DNA of 64,000 nt from Sandaracinobacter neustonicus. GTDB taxonomy: Bacteria; Pseudomonadota; Alphaproteobacteria; Sphingomonadales; Sphingomonadaceae. The notes below the pieces were generated by a model. The model was not told the DNA's origin and ran no database searches. It was given only the letters and a program-made list of their open reading frames with translations. Positions 1 to 8,782 of the stretch are shown here, piece after piece. Positions within the stretch are counted from its first letter, which is position 1. Each line of letters opens with the position of its first letter. A program made the position numbers and the translations under genes. The DNA is taken from NCBI RefSeq assembly GCF_006385875.1, contig NZ_VFSU01000026.1, forward strand, positions 104,501 through 168,500, written 5' to 3'.

Positions 1-993
1 CGCAGCAAGGTGAAGGCCATACGCGAAGACGGCTCGGAATCGCCGGTTGCGCATATGTGCGGGCATGACGCGCATGTGACGTGGATGCTGGGCATGGCGA
101 AGGCGCTGGCCGGGATGAAGGGCCAGTGGGGCGGCACCGTGGTGCTGGTGGGCCAGCCCGCCGAAGAACCGATCACCGGTGCGAAGGCGATGGTGGACGC
201 GGGCCTTTATGAGAAGTTCGGCGTGCCGAAGCCCGATTATTTCATCGGCATCCACACCGCGCCGCTGCCCACGGGCACGGTCGTGGCCGCGCCGGGGCCG
301 CTGATGGCTGGCACCGATCAGGTGGATATCCTGATGAAGGGCGTGGGCGGCCATGGCTCCATGCCGCAGATGACGAAAGACCCGGTGGTGATGGCGGCGC
401 TGGCCGTGGTGCAATATCAGGCCATCGTCAGCCGCACCGTCACACCGCAGGAAACCGCCGTGCTGACGGTGGGCTCCATTCAGGCCGGGGCTGACAACAA
501 TGTGATCCCGGCCACCGCGCTGCTGAAGGCCAATCTGCGCTGGTACAGCGAGGCGACGCGGCAGCAGATGCTGAAGGGCATCAAGGCCGTCAGCGAAGGC
601 ATCGCCCGCACCTATGGCATGCCCGAGGATCAAATGCCTGTCATCACGATGAAGGGCAGTTCGACGCCACTGGTGAACGACAAGGAATTGTCGGCCCGGC
701 TGGGCAAGACGTTGCAGGGCGTGCTGGGGGAAAAGGCGGTGATCAGCGCCTTCCCGCCCGCCACCGGATCGGAGGATGTGCACCTGCTGCTGGGGCCTTA
801 CACCGACGTGCCCTTCAGCTTCCTTGTGGTGGGCGTGGCCGATCCGGACCTGTTCGCCAAGGCGCAGAAAGAGGGGAAACAATTCCCCTATGCGGCGCAT
901 AATCCGGGGTTCCTTGTCGATCTGAAGGCCATTCCAGAGGGCACGAAGGTGGCGACGGTCGCCATGCTTGATCTGCTGGGCAAGCCTGAGTAA
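1..993 (+). CDS. M20-family amidohydrolase / metallopeptidase, 3' part
   Basis: Hydrolyses an amide bond of an N-acylated amino acid or similar substrate. The reading frame is open from base 1, so the start lies outside the window. At about codons 18-25 it carries the M20D metal-binding motif HMCGHDAH, followed by GQPAEEP, whose paired Glu is the usual general base and ligand region, and then GIHTAP. The dimerisation or lid region contains GVGGHGSMP, and the C-terminus has SEDVH and AAHNPGF, which supply the last metal-binding residues. The family is typically about 400-440 residues, so roughly 100 N-terminal residues are missing. Family assignment is firm; substrate (hippurate, N-acetyl amino acid, IAA-amino acid) cannot be told. 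Confidence 0.9.
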   Translation, partial: RSKVKAIREDGSESPVAHMCGHDAHVTWMLGMAKALAGMKGQWGGTVVLVGQPAEEPITGAKAMVDAGLYEKFGVPKPDYFIGIHTAPLPTGTVVAAPGPLMAGTDQVDILMKGVGGHGSMPQMTKDPVVMAALAVVQYQAIVSRTVTPQETAVLTVGSIQAGADNNVIPATALLKANLRWYSEATRQQMLKGIKAVSEGIARTYGMPEDQMPVITMKGSSTPLVNDKELSARLGKTLQGVLGEKAVISAFPPATGSEDVHLLLGPYTDVPFSFLVVGVADPDLFAKAQKEGKQFPYAAHNPGFLVDLKAIPEGTKVATVAMLDLLGKPE

Positions 994-1051
994 CGATTCC
1001 GCAACCGGCGGGGGCGGCGGTGGTGGCGTCTCCGCATTCAAAGGATGACGC

Positions 1052-1420
1052 ATGACGCGCAAATTTCTGCTCGCACTGGCCGGGCTTTCGGCGTTGCAGT
1101 CTCCGGTTCTGGCGGCCGAAGACAATCTTCTCGACGTCACCTGCGGCCAATATCTGACGGCATTGTCGGTTGCCGCGCCAAAGGCTGGCGCAAGCAAGGC
1201 CGAGCAGCAACTGGCCGCTCAGGCACAGGATGATATTGCGCAAGGGCTGATGTGGATTCACGGCTATTTGTCCGGCCGGGACGCGGCGGCCGGCAAGCCG
1301 GCACCGATGTTGACGCGAAGCTGGCTGACGGCGCAGATCACGCCACTGGCGAAGGCTTGCCGGGAACGCAGCCCCGATGGCTCGATGCAACTGCTCGATA
1401 TCGTGAAGGCCGGCCTGTGA
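1052..1420 (+). CDS. Small exported HdeA-like protein
   Basis: A 122-residue protein with a clear signal peptide (residues 1-21, cleavage after VLAA). The mature part has two Cys, in the patterns DVTCGQYL and AKACRERSPDGS, with GLMWIHGYLSG between them. This arrangement resembles the HdeA/HdeB acid-stress chaperones, small periplasmic proteins with a single disulfide, so a periplasmic chaperone-like role is an inference by pattern only. It shares a GTGA start/stop overlap with the next gene, indicating translational coupling. The start at 1052 follows AAGGATG with a short spacing. Confidence 0.6.
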   Translation: MTRKFLLALAGLSALQSPVLAAEDNLLDVTCGQYLTALSVAAPKAGASKAEQQLAAQAQDDIAQGLMWIHGYLSGRDAAAGKPAPMLTRSWLTAQITPLAKACRERSPDGSMQLLDIVKAGL

Positions 1421-1863
1421 TCGGCTCCGGCGGCCGACAGCCCTTGTCGCGCGGGGCTTTGTTCGCAATCGCCACCGTTCTGGCTGCCTTGCCTCCGGTC
1501 ACGGCGCATGCAGATGCGAAATCGAAGGACGAGAAGAACTGGGTGGAGCGAGTGGAAAATCGCCGCGATGCCCGACGCGCGGGGATCGTGGCGGGCGCAG
1601 TGACGGCACAGGTGGCAGGTGCCGCGAACCGCAGCCGGGCCGATCGCGACTATCAGCAGTGTCAGGACAATGTCGCCACCGCGCAAAGCGTGGCGCAGCA
1701 GGCAAATGGGCAGCCGGCCGATCCCAATGCGGATTATGCCGCGCAAAGGGCCGGCTATGATTGCGAGGTGCAGCGCTATGAGGATCGGGCCGATGGCCGC
1801 AGGGCCGCGAATCGCACCGCCGTCGTCGCCGGGATCGTCACGCGCGAAGTCGTGAAGGACTGA
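1417..1863 (+). CDS. Exported hypothetical protein with duplicated Gly/Ala-rich segments
   Basis: A 148-residue protein of unknown function. The GTG start at 1417 overlaps the stop of the HdeA-like gene (GTGA) and gives an N-terminal signal peptide ending near THA-DA. The mature protein contains two similar segments, ARRAGIVAGAVTAQVAG near the start and ANRTAVVAGIVTREVV at the end, separated by a segment with two Cys (YQQCQDN and YDCEVQRY). The Gly/Ala repeats recall glycine-zipper envelope proteins, but I cannot assign a family. A longer open frame from 1252 would only overlap the previous gene and lacks a signal peptide, so it was not used. Confidence 0.6.
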   Translation: MIGSGGRQPLSRGALFAIATVLAALPPVTAHADAKSKDEKNWVERVENRRDARRAGIVAGAVTAQVAGAANRSRADRDYQQCQDNVATAQSVAQQANGQPADPNADYAAQRAGYDCEVQRYEDRADGRRAANRTAVVAGIVTREVVKD

Positions 1864-1933
1864 CCCGCCCCGCCTCTGCCGGTGGCAATCCGCGCCGGGT
1901 TATGAGACACTCGGGCATCCGGGGGGGTGTTGC

Positions 1934-2932
1934 ATGATGATCAGCGACGGCAGATCCCAGCCATTTCTGGCCCGCTCCGTTCGTTCCAACGATCTGGACG
2001 AATTCTCCGCCGTGATCCCCGGCGGCACCTTCGGGGCTGTGGCGTTGACGGACCAGCAGGCTTTTTCGGCAACCGTGCGGATCGTCGATTTCGGTCGCGG
2101 GCTTTACCTGCGCAGCGTGCAGACGCTGGGCGCGCTGGGCATCCGTTCCAGCTTCGAGAATGACGACGAGGAGACGATCACCTATCTGTTCCCGGCCTTC
2201 GGCAGCCCCGGCCTGACGGTGGACGGGCGGGAGGTCGGCCCGGGGCAGGTCATCACCCGCCAGCGCGGCGACACGCCCTATTTCCGCACCGCCGGGCCAC
2301 AGGAATTGTCCGTGCTGATCGTCCGGCCGGACATTCTGCTCAAGACCCTCTCCGCCTTTGGCGGCAAGGATCGGCTGCGGCTGTTGCAGGCGCCTGCACG
2401 CTCAGGCGCGATCGAGCCCGGTCGGCTGGCCCGGCTGAAAAGCCGCCATCGGGAGCTCACTCGCCTGCAACAGGATTGGGGGCTGGCCGATATGCCCGCA
2501 ACGGCAAGGGCGGTGGAGATCGTCCGGGGTGAGATCACCGCGCTCGTCGCCGACGCCTTGCTCAGCGGCGAGACGCGGGTGGACCATAAGGCGCGGCAGT
2601 TGCAGACCCGCTCCATGGCTCGGATCGAGCGCTTCATCGACGGGGCGCGCGGCAGCGCCGCCGGGCTGCAGGAAATGTGCGAGGCCACCGGACTTGCGCT
2701 GCGCACGGTGGAGGCGATCGCGCGGGATCGCACGGGCATGTCGGCACAGGCCTATTTCCGCTGCCGCCGTCTTGGCTTCGCACGTGAGGATTTGCTGAGG
2801 CCCACGCGGGCCACCAGTGTGACCGACGTCGCCCTGCACAACGGCTTCGCCCATTTCGGCCGCTTCGCCGCTTACTATCGCGAGGCCTATGGCGAAACGC
2901 CTTCGGAAACGCTGCGCCGCGCCAGCCGCTGA
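1934..2932 (+). CDS. AraC-family transcriptional regulator
   Basis: A 332-residue regulator. The N-terminal two-thirds resembles the AraC-binding-like cupin sensor (AraC_binding_2 type). The C-terminal 100 residues form the two-helix-turn-helix AraC/XylS domain, seen in SAAGLQEMCEATGLALRTVEAIARDRTG and, near the end, TSVTDVALHNGFAHFGRFAAYYREAYGETPSETLRR, which is the classic AraC second recognition region. The ATG follows a G-rich Shine-Dalgarno region about seven bases upstream. It is isolated between the exported-protein pair and a convergent DUF885 gene, so its target cannot be inferred. Confidence 0.9.
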   Translation: MMISDGRSQPFLARSVRSNDLDEFSAVIPGGTFGAVALTDQQAFSATVRIVDFGRGLYLRSVQTLGALGIRSSFENDDEETITYLFPAFGSPGLTVDGREVGPGQVITRQRGDTPYFRTAGPQELSVLIVRPDILLKTLSAFGGKDRLRLLQAPARSGAIEPGRLARLKSRHRELTRLQQDWGLADMPATARAVEIVRGEITALVADALLSGETRVDHKARQLQTRSMARIERFIDGARGSAAGLQEMCEATGLALRTVEAIARDRTGMSAQAYFRCRRLGFAREDLLRPTRATSVTDVALHNGFAHFGRFAAYYREAYGETPSETLRRASR

Positions 2933-2957
2933 GGCCCGCCCTTGTGAGGCCTGCGGA

Positions 2958-4721
2958 TCAGAGTTTCGCCAATTGCTGTTTCAGCGTGTCCAGCCCCAGC
3001 GGCCCCATCGCCAGCGCGTCTGCATGCCATTTGCGCCGGTTGAAGGCGGCCCCGGCCTTCGCCATCGCATCGGCCCGGCAATTCAGCCAGACCCGTTCGC
3101 CCAGCTTGTAGGCGCAGGCCTGCGCGGGCCAGCCATAATAGCGCTCCACCTCCATTGCGGCGGCGTCCCGCCCCAGCCCGGAGGCCCGGTCGATCAGAGG
3201 GATGGCGGTGGCGGCGGTCCATGGCTGGCCCGCGCCTTCCATGCCCGACGGGATCTTGCGGCCGGTGTGCAGGCCGATGTCCACGAACACGCGCGCCGCA
3301 CGGAACGACTGCATGGAAAGAAACCCCAGCCGCTTTTGTGGCGTGTCGAACCAGCCCAGTTCGTCCATCAGCCGTTCGGCATAGAGCGCCCAGCCCTCCG
3401 CATGCCCGGCAGCACCCGCGACCCGCTGCAATCGCACCAGATCCAGCAGGCGGGAGCCGCCGATCTGGATATGATGGCCGGGCACGCTTTCATGATAGAT
3501 GGTGCTGTTGGCGCTCCAAGTGGGAAGTTCAGTTTTGCCCAGCGTCGGCCAGACGACCGTCCCTGGCGTCGAAAAATCCTCTGACGGCGCGACATAGAAG
3601 GGCATTGCACCCGAACCGGCCTCCGTCATCTGCACTTTGCAGGTGCGCAGCTGCGGCGGGATGTCGAATTCGCTTTCGCCAAGCTTCGCGATGGCGCGAT
3701 CCACTTCCGCCTGCGCCCAGTCCCGGAAGGGGGCGACCGCCAGCGACTGTTTCGGATCGCCGTCCAGTTGCGTGCGGATATCCTCGAAACTGGCGCCTGC
3801 GCGGATGCGGCCGCTTTCCTTTGTTTTCTCGGCCTCCAGCCGGTGGAACTCCTCCACCGCCCAACCATAGGCTTCATCCAGATCGAGCGTGCGCAGGCCC
3901 AGCCACAGATCGGTGTAGAGCAGGTAGCGCTCGCTGCCGATCCCGTCTTCCGGGCTGGCCTTGGGCGCATAGCTTTGCGCCAGCCACTGCCCCAGTTCGC
4001 CATAGGTGCGATCCGCTTTTGCGGCAGCGGCGGCCAGCGGCCCGGCCAGCGCGCCGCCCGGATAGCGCGCCGCGAACTTCGCGAACCAGCCTTGCGAGGC
4101 CCAGCCGCTGCACTGTTTCGCGACAGCCAGCGTCATTGAACGCGGCGCTGGAAGGTTGCGCACCAGCCCCAGTTCAAGGCTCTGCCGATAGCCGGCCATC
4201 GCCGTCGGCACGGCCTCGAGCCGATGCAGGATGTTCGCCCAGTCCCGGTCGCGTGCATCCGCCGAGACCGGCACATCCCCACTTTGCCCCTGCGACATCT
4301 GTTCGAACGAGGTGAGCAGCAGCGCCGGCGGGCCGATAAAGATATGGGTGCTCATTTTCCGGTAAGGCTCACCCGCCTCGATCCCGGCGAGAATGGCGCG
4401 GGCGGTATCCTCCAGAAACGCCGCACCCAGTTCCTCCTTGCGGTTCAGCGGCGGTGTGTCCGCCAGCTCCGCAAGCGTCGCGCGCATCAGCGCGGCGGCC
4501 TTCTCCGCCCCGGCGGGCGACCAGTCGCTGATGGCGCTACTGTTGCGCTCCAGTCCGAACACCTTGCCCACCAGTGTCGGGTTGATGCGAACATAGGCGT
4601 CCAGAAAATCGTCGCATATCTGCGTAACCGTGCGGCCCGCGCGAGCGAATGCCGGATTGAAGCCCGTCAACCCTGCCATAGTGCCGAACCCGGCAGCGTA
4701 GAGAAAATGCCGCCGCTTCAT
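2958..4721 (-). CDS. DUF885 family protein (putative exported zinc hydrolase)
   Basis: A 587-residue protein whose N-terminus (KRRHFLYAAG followed by a hydrophobic stretch) resembles a Tat signal, so it is probably exported folded. The central-to-C-terminal part contains YHESVPGHHIQI, the HExxxxHH-type signature of DUF885, and GHAEGWALYAERLMDELG, which supplies a further Glu and His. DUF885 proteins are suspected metallopeptidases, but the substrate is unknown. The start is supported by GAGGGG upstream of the ATG. The gene converges on the AraC regulator with only 25 bases between the stops. Confidence 0.88.
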   Translation of the reverse strand: MKRRHFLYAAGFGTMAGLTGFNPAFARAGRTVTQICDDFLDAYVRINPTLVGKVFGLERNSSAISDWSPAGAEKAAALMRATLAELADTPPLNRKEELGAAFLEDTARAILAGIEAGEPYRKMSTHIFIGPPALLLTSFEQMSQGQSGDVPVSADARDRDWANILHRLEAVPTAMAGYRQSLELGLVRNLPAPRSMTLAVAKQCSGWASQGWFAKFAARYPGGALAGPLAAAAAKADRTYGELGQWLAQSYAPKASPEDGIGSERYLLYTDLWLGLRTLDLDEAYGWAVEEFHRLEAEKTKESGRIRAGASFEDIRTQLDGDPKQSLAVAPFRDWAQAEVDRAIAKLGESEFDIPPQLRTCKVQMTEAGSGAMPFYVAPSEDFSTPGTVVWPTLGKTELPTWSANSTIYHESVPGHHIQIGGSRLLDLVRLQRVAGAAGHAEGWALYAERLMDELGWFDTPQKRLGFLSMQSFRAARVFVDIGLHTGRKIPSGMEGAGQPWTAATAIPLIDRASGLGRDAAAMEVERYYGWPAQACAYKLGERVWLNCRADAMAKAGAAFNRRKWHADALAMGPLGLDTLKQQLAKL

Positions 4722-5013
4722 CCTGCCCCCCTCGCAATCCGTAAACCGCCCGGCAGTGGACAGCCGGCACGATCCTATCTCACCCCGCGATTGCGGCTAT
4801 CCGATATCCGCCGCGAAGTTCATTTTGCTGTTGTCCGGAAGGCTCTCTGCCACACCACTGCGCTGGAATTGGGATAGACTACCGGCAACGCCAATGTGAG
4901 CGAATGGCTGATACTGAAGGGGCGGGTTAAGGCCACCGACTTACGAGCCATATTTCGTCACCGCGCAGACCTATTGCGTGGCGGCATAAGCAGCTGTTTT
5001 TATTTGGAAAATA

Positions 5014-5089
<76 letters not shown>

Positions 5090-5203
5090 GGAACCATTTG
5101 CCGGGGGCTTGCCCCGTGGCCCGCTTCGGGGTTGTGCACCCCGTGGGAGGCGGGCGTTTACAAAGCGAAGGCCAGCTTGTCCAGCCGATTCTCGCATCCT
5201 TGC

Positions 5204-6319
5204 TCAGATATGTTCCAGCTCCCGCTGCCGGTACACGCCCATCAGGATGCCCAGTGCGATCATCACTGTCAGCGCTGCGCTGCCGCCATAGCTGACCAGC
5301 GGGAAGGGAATGCCCACCACCGGGGCCAGCCCCATCACCATCATGCTGTTGATCAGCACATAGAAGAAAATCGTCATCGAAAGCCCGGCGGCCAGCATCC
5401 GCGCGAAGCGGGTTCGCGCCGACATCCCTGTGCGGATGCCCCAGTTCAGCACCAGCCCATAGGCGATCAGCAGCAGCGCGCCGCCCATCAGCCCCCATTC
5501 CTCGGCCATGGTGGCGAACACGAAATCGGTGTGCTGTTCCGGCAGATATTGCAGATGGCTTTGCGAGCCTTCCATGAAGCCCTTGCCGAAAATCCCGCCG
5601 GATCCGATGGCGATCTTCGATTGGGTGATGTGATAGCCCGCCCCCAGCGGATCGGCGGAGGGATCGAGGAAGATCAGCACGCGCCGCTTCTGGTAATCGT
5701 GCAGCATATTATAGAGCAAGGGCAGCGAAGCCAGCCCCGCCACGCCCGGAATGATGAACCATTTCAGCGGCAGCCCGCCCAGGAACATCATCGTCATGCC
5801 GCCCGCCACGATCATCAGCGCGGTGCCCAGATCGGGCTGCAGCATCACCAGCGCCGCCGGCACGCCGATCATTGCCAGCGGCGGCCAGATTCCCGCCAGC
5901 TTCGCCGGATAGCCGCGCGGCAGGAAATGATAGAAACGCGCCAGCGCCAGCACCACGGCGATCTTCATGAACTCCGAAGGCTGCAACCGGATAAAGCCCA
6001 GATCCAGCCAGCGCTGCGAGCCGCCGGCGATGCCACCCACCACCTCCACGCCGATCAGCGCCACCAATATCACGGCATACAGCGGATAGGCGATCTTCAG
6101 CCACAGCCCCAGCGGCACCTGCGCCAGCACGATCGCCAGCCCCATGAACAGGCTGAGCCGCACCGCATGGTTCAGCGCCCATGGCTGCATGCTGCCGCCC
6201 GCCGCCGAATAGAGCACGACAACCGCGAAGGTGCCAATCGCCCCCACAAGGAAGATGATCCGCCAGGGCAGTTGCAGCGCCCGTTGCGGCCAGCGCGAAT
6301 TCAGCAGATTCTGGATCAT
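5204..6319 (-). CDS. rodA: Rod shape-determining protein RodA (SEDS glycosyltransferase)
   Basis: A 371-residue multi-pass inner-membrane protein that polymerises lipid II glycan strands in the elongasome together with PBP2. SEDS hallmarks are visible: WLDLGFIRLQPSEFMK, MLQPDLGTALMI, and PEQHTDFVFATMAEEWGLMGG. The length fits RodA (about 370) rather than FtsW, and the position directly after mrdA confirms it. The first four bases overlap the end of mrdA (ATGA), so the two are probably translated together. Confidence 0.96.
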   Translation of the reverse strand: MIQNLLNSRWPQRALQLPWRIIFLVGAIGTFAVVVLYSAAGGSMQPWALNHAVRLSLFMGLAIVLAQVPLGLWLKIAYPLYAVILVALIGVEVVGGIAGGSQRWLDLGFIRLQPSEFMKIAVVLALARFYHFLPRGYPAKLAGIWPPLAMIGVPAALVMLQPDLGTALMIVAGGMTMMFLGGLPLKWFIIPGVAGLASLPLLYNMLHDYQKRRVLIFLDPSADPLGAGYHITQSKIAIGSGGIFGKGFMEGSQSHLQYLPEQHTDFVFATMAEEWGLMGGALLLIAYGLVLNWGIRTGMSARTRFARMLAAGLSMTIFFYVLINSMMVMGLAPVVGIPFPLVSYGGSAALTVMIALGILMGVYRQRELEHI

Positions 6320-8262
6320 CGCGCCGGCCCTCCCGCGGCTGGGGCAGGTATGGCTCCGGCCGGGTTGGCCGCCGCTATCCGCGCCGCGAGAGCGTCCGCT
6401 TCAGCCTTAGCGGCGGCTGCTTCCGCTGCCCGCCGCGCCCGATCGCGCGCCTCCAGCACACCCGCCAGCTGCTTCTCGGCGGCCTCCCGGTCATAGATGT
6501 AAGTCAGCACGTCGCGCGCGATGGGGGCCGCCGCCCGCGATCCGCCGATGCCATGTTCCACCACCACGCTGATGGCATAGCGCGGATTGTCCACCGGCGC
6601 GAAGCCGATGAACAGCGCATGGTCGCGGAACTTCCACGGCACATTCGCGCCGCCCCGCGAGCTGCCGGATATCCGCCGCACCTGCGCCGTCCCCGTCTTG
6701 CCGCCCATCGCCACGCCGGGCACGCGCAGCATCGATCCGCGCGCGGTGCCGCCGGGGCCGTTCACCACATCGTTCATGCCGCCGCGCACCACGTCCAGAT
6801 ACTCGGCTGGGATGGGCAGGGCCGCGAACGGCTTCGGCTCCGGTCCCACCAGCATGCGCGGCTCCACCATGCGTCCTGTGGCGATCCGCGCCGTCATCAC
6901 CGCCAGTTGCAGCGGGTTCACCACCACATAGCCCTGGCCGATCGCCATGTTCAGCGTGTCGCCCACCGTCCATTCCTTGCCGAACCGCTCCTTCTTCCAA
7001 GCCGGATCGGGGATTTCGCCCGCACGCTGCACCGGCATCGGAATGTCGAACTTATGATCCAGCCCCAGCGTGCGTGCCATGTCTGCCACGGCCTGCGCTC
7101 CCACCCGCCGTGCCATGGTGTAGAAATAGACGTTGCAGCTTTTGGCGATGCCGGATCGCATCGCCACAGTGCCATGGCCGGATCGCTTGTGGCAGTGCCA
7201 CACCGCCTTGCCATATCGATAACTGCCGCCGCAGAACACCGGGTCCGTCGGCAGCACGCCATGGGCCAGCGCCGCCAGCGCGGTGACGGGCTTGAAGGTG
7301 GAGCCGGGCACATAAAGGCCCTGCAACGTCTTGTTCAGCAGGGGCTTTTTCTCGTCCGCCTGCAAATCCTTCCACAGCTGCGCCGGGATGCGGTTGGAAA
7401 ACACATTGGGATCGAACGCCGGCATGGAGAGCAGGCATTTGATGTCGCCCGTCACCACGTCGATCACCGTGACGGAGCAGCTTTCATTGCCCACCCGCGC
7501 GGCGGTGAAGGCCTGCAAGCCCCGGTCGATCGTCAGGTGCACGGTGCTGCCCGGCGTGTCGGGCCGTGTGTCCAGCTCGGCGACGATGCGCCCGCGCGCA
7601 TTCACTTCCACCCGCCGCGCGCCGGGCTTGCCGCGCAGCTCGGCATCCTTCGAACGCTCCACCCCGTCCTTGCCGATGCGGAAGCCCGGCAGCATGTAGA
7701 GCGGGTCTTTGGTTTCCCGATATTGCTCCGCCGTGGGGCGGCCGACATAGCCGGTCACATGGGCGAAGGCCTCGCCATCCGGGTAATGGCGCACATAGGT
7801 GCGCAGCGGCTGCAACCCCGGCATATCCGCCAACTCAAGGTTCAGCGCGGCAAAGGCGTCCCAGCCGATGTCGTTGGCGATGATCAGCGCGGCAGACGGC
7901 GGCAGATCCTTCGCATCGTCGCGGATACGGGCCAGATCGGCGGGGGCCAGCGGCACGATGGTGGAAATCCGCGCCAGCGCCGCTTCGAAATCCCCGGCCA
8001 GAGAGGGGATCAGTTCCACCGCATAGGCGGGGCGGTTGGTGGCGATGGCCGCACCGGCCGCATCGACGATCCAGCCACGCCGGGGCGGGATCAGGTGCAG
8101 CGCCACCCGGTTTTCTTCGGCGGCGACCTTGTATTTGTCGGCCTGCGCGATGGAGAGCTGCGCCATCCGCCCGATCAGCAGGGCGCCTGCACCCACCTGC
8201 ACCGATCCAAGGAAGAAGGCGCGGCGATCGAACTGGCGTCCGGCTTCCCCGTCGTCCGCCAT
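6316..8262 (-). CDS. mrdA: Penicillin-binding protein 2
   Basis: A 648-residue bitopic transpeptidase that cross-links peptidoglycan during cell elongation. A membrane anchor lies around residues 12-32, followed by the PBP dimerisation domain. The transpeptidase domain has the active-site motif SxxK in PGSTFKP, SxN as SCN in AKSCNVYFY, and KTGT in MGGKTGTAQV. A C-terminal Ala/Arg-rich tail of about 50 residues extends past the enzyme core. It sits four bases after mreD and overlaps rodA, completing the mreBCD-mrdA-rodA elongasome operon. Confidence 0.96.
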   Translation of the reverse strand: MADDGEAGRQFDRRAFFLGSVQVGAGALLIGRMAQLSIAQADKYKVAAEENRVALHLIPPRRGWIVDAAGAAIATNRPAYAVELIPSLAGDFEAALARISTIVPLAPADLARIRDDAKDLPPSAALIIANDIGWDAFAALNLELADMPGLQPLRTYVRHYPDGEAFAHVTGYVGRPTAEQYRETKDPLYMLPGFRIGKDGVERSKDAELRGKPGARRVEVNARGRIVAELDTRPDTPGSTVHLTIDRGLQAFTAARVGNESCSVTVIDVVTGDIKCLLSMPAFDPNVFSNRIPAQLWKDLQADEKKPLLNKTLQGLYVPGSTFKPVTALAALAHGVLPTDPVFCGGSYRYGKAVWHCHKRSGHGTVAMRSGIAKSCNVYFYTMARRVGAQAVADMARTLGLDHKFDIPMPVQRAGEIPDPAWKKERFGKEWTVGDTLNMAIGQGYVVVNPLQLAVMTARIATGRMVEPRMLVGPEPKPFAALPIPAEYLDVVRGGMNDVVNGPGGTARGSMLRVPGVAMGGKTGTAQVRRISGSSRGGANVPWKFRDHALFIGFAPVDNPRYAISVVVEHGIGGSRAAAPIARDVLTYIYDREAAEKQLAGVLEARDRARRAAEAAAAKAEADALAARIAAANPAGAIPAPAAGGPAR

Positions 8263-8266
8263 CGGA

Positions 8267-8782
8267 TCAGCCGCCCAGATCGGTCAGGCGGCGCTGGGTC
8301 CGCGCGCCCAGCGTCGCGGCAAGGGGATAGGCGATCAGCGTCACCGCGCCCTGCACAAGGAAGGGCAGCAGCGGCGCGGACGAGCCCAGAAAGCTGTTCA
8401 GCTGCCACGCCAGCAGCTGCGCCAGCATCACCAGCAGGGCGGCAAAGGCCCAGTCCACGGCAAGGCTGTGGCCCTCCACCCGTTCTTCCGCCACGCGCAC
8501 TACGCCCACGGCCAGCGGGAAGATCAGCGCCCAGATGCCGATTCGGCCGCCGAACAGCAGGTCTGCGAACAGGCCCAGCAGGAAGCCCGCCCACACCGGC
8601 ATCAGCCGCGGCTGGATGCTGGCCCACAGGATCACGAACAGCAGCGCCAGATTGGGCATCACGCCCCACGCCAGCGGCAGCGGCAGCGCCATCACCAGCA
8701 AAGACAGCAGAACGGTTCCGGCGGGCAGCAGGCGGCGGGCGATTTCCCCCGGCGTGATGCGTTCGCGGTTGAGGTTGCTCAT
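8267..8782 (-). CDS. mreD: Rod shape-determining protein MreD
   Basis: A 171-residue inner-membrane protein with about five predicted hydrophobic segments (for example LLSLLVMALPLPLAW and WAGFLLGLFADLLFGG). The latter is the region typical of MreD. It links MreC to the membrane-embedded synthase complex. Sequence conservation is low in this family, so the call rests on topology, length and its place between mreC (four-base overlap) and mrdA. Confidence 0.9.
   Translation of the reverse strand: MSNLNRERITPGEIARRLLPAGTVLLSLLVMALPLPLAWGVMPNLALLFVILWASIQPRLMPVWAGFLLGLFADLLFGGRIGIWALIFPLAVGVVRVAEERVEGHSLAVDWAFAALLVMLAQLLAWQLNSFLGSSAPLLPFLVQGAVTLIAYPLAATLGARTQRRLTDLGG

Noticed and set aside
4722-5013. 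Possible small RNA between the DUF885 gene and tRNA-Lys
   Set aside because: No terminator or promoter pattern and no recognisable structure.
5132-8757. Long plus-strand frames opposite rodA, mrdA and mreD
   Set aside because: His/Arg/Gln-rich composition and no motifs; shadows of GC-rich genes on the other strand.
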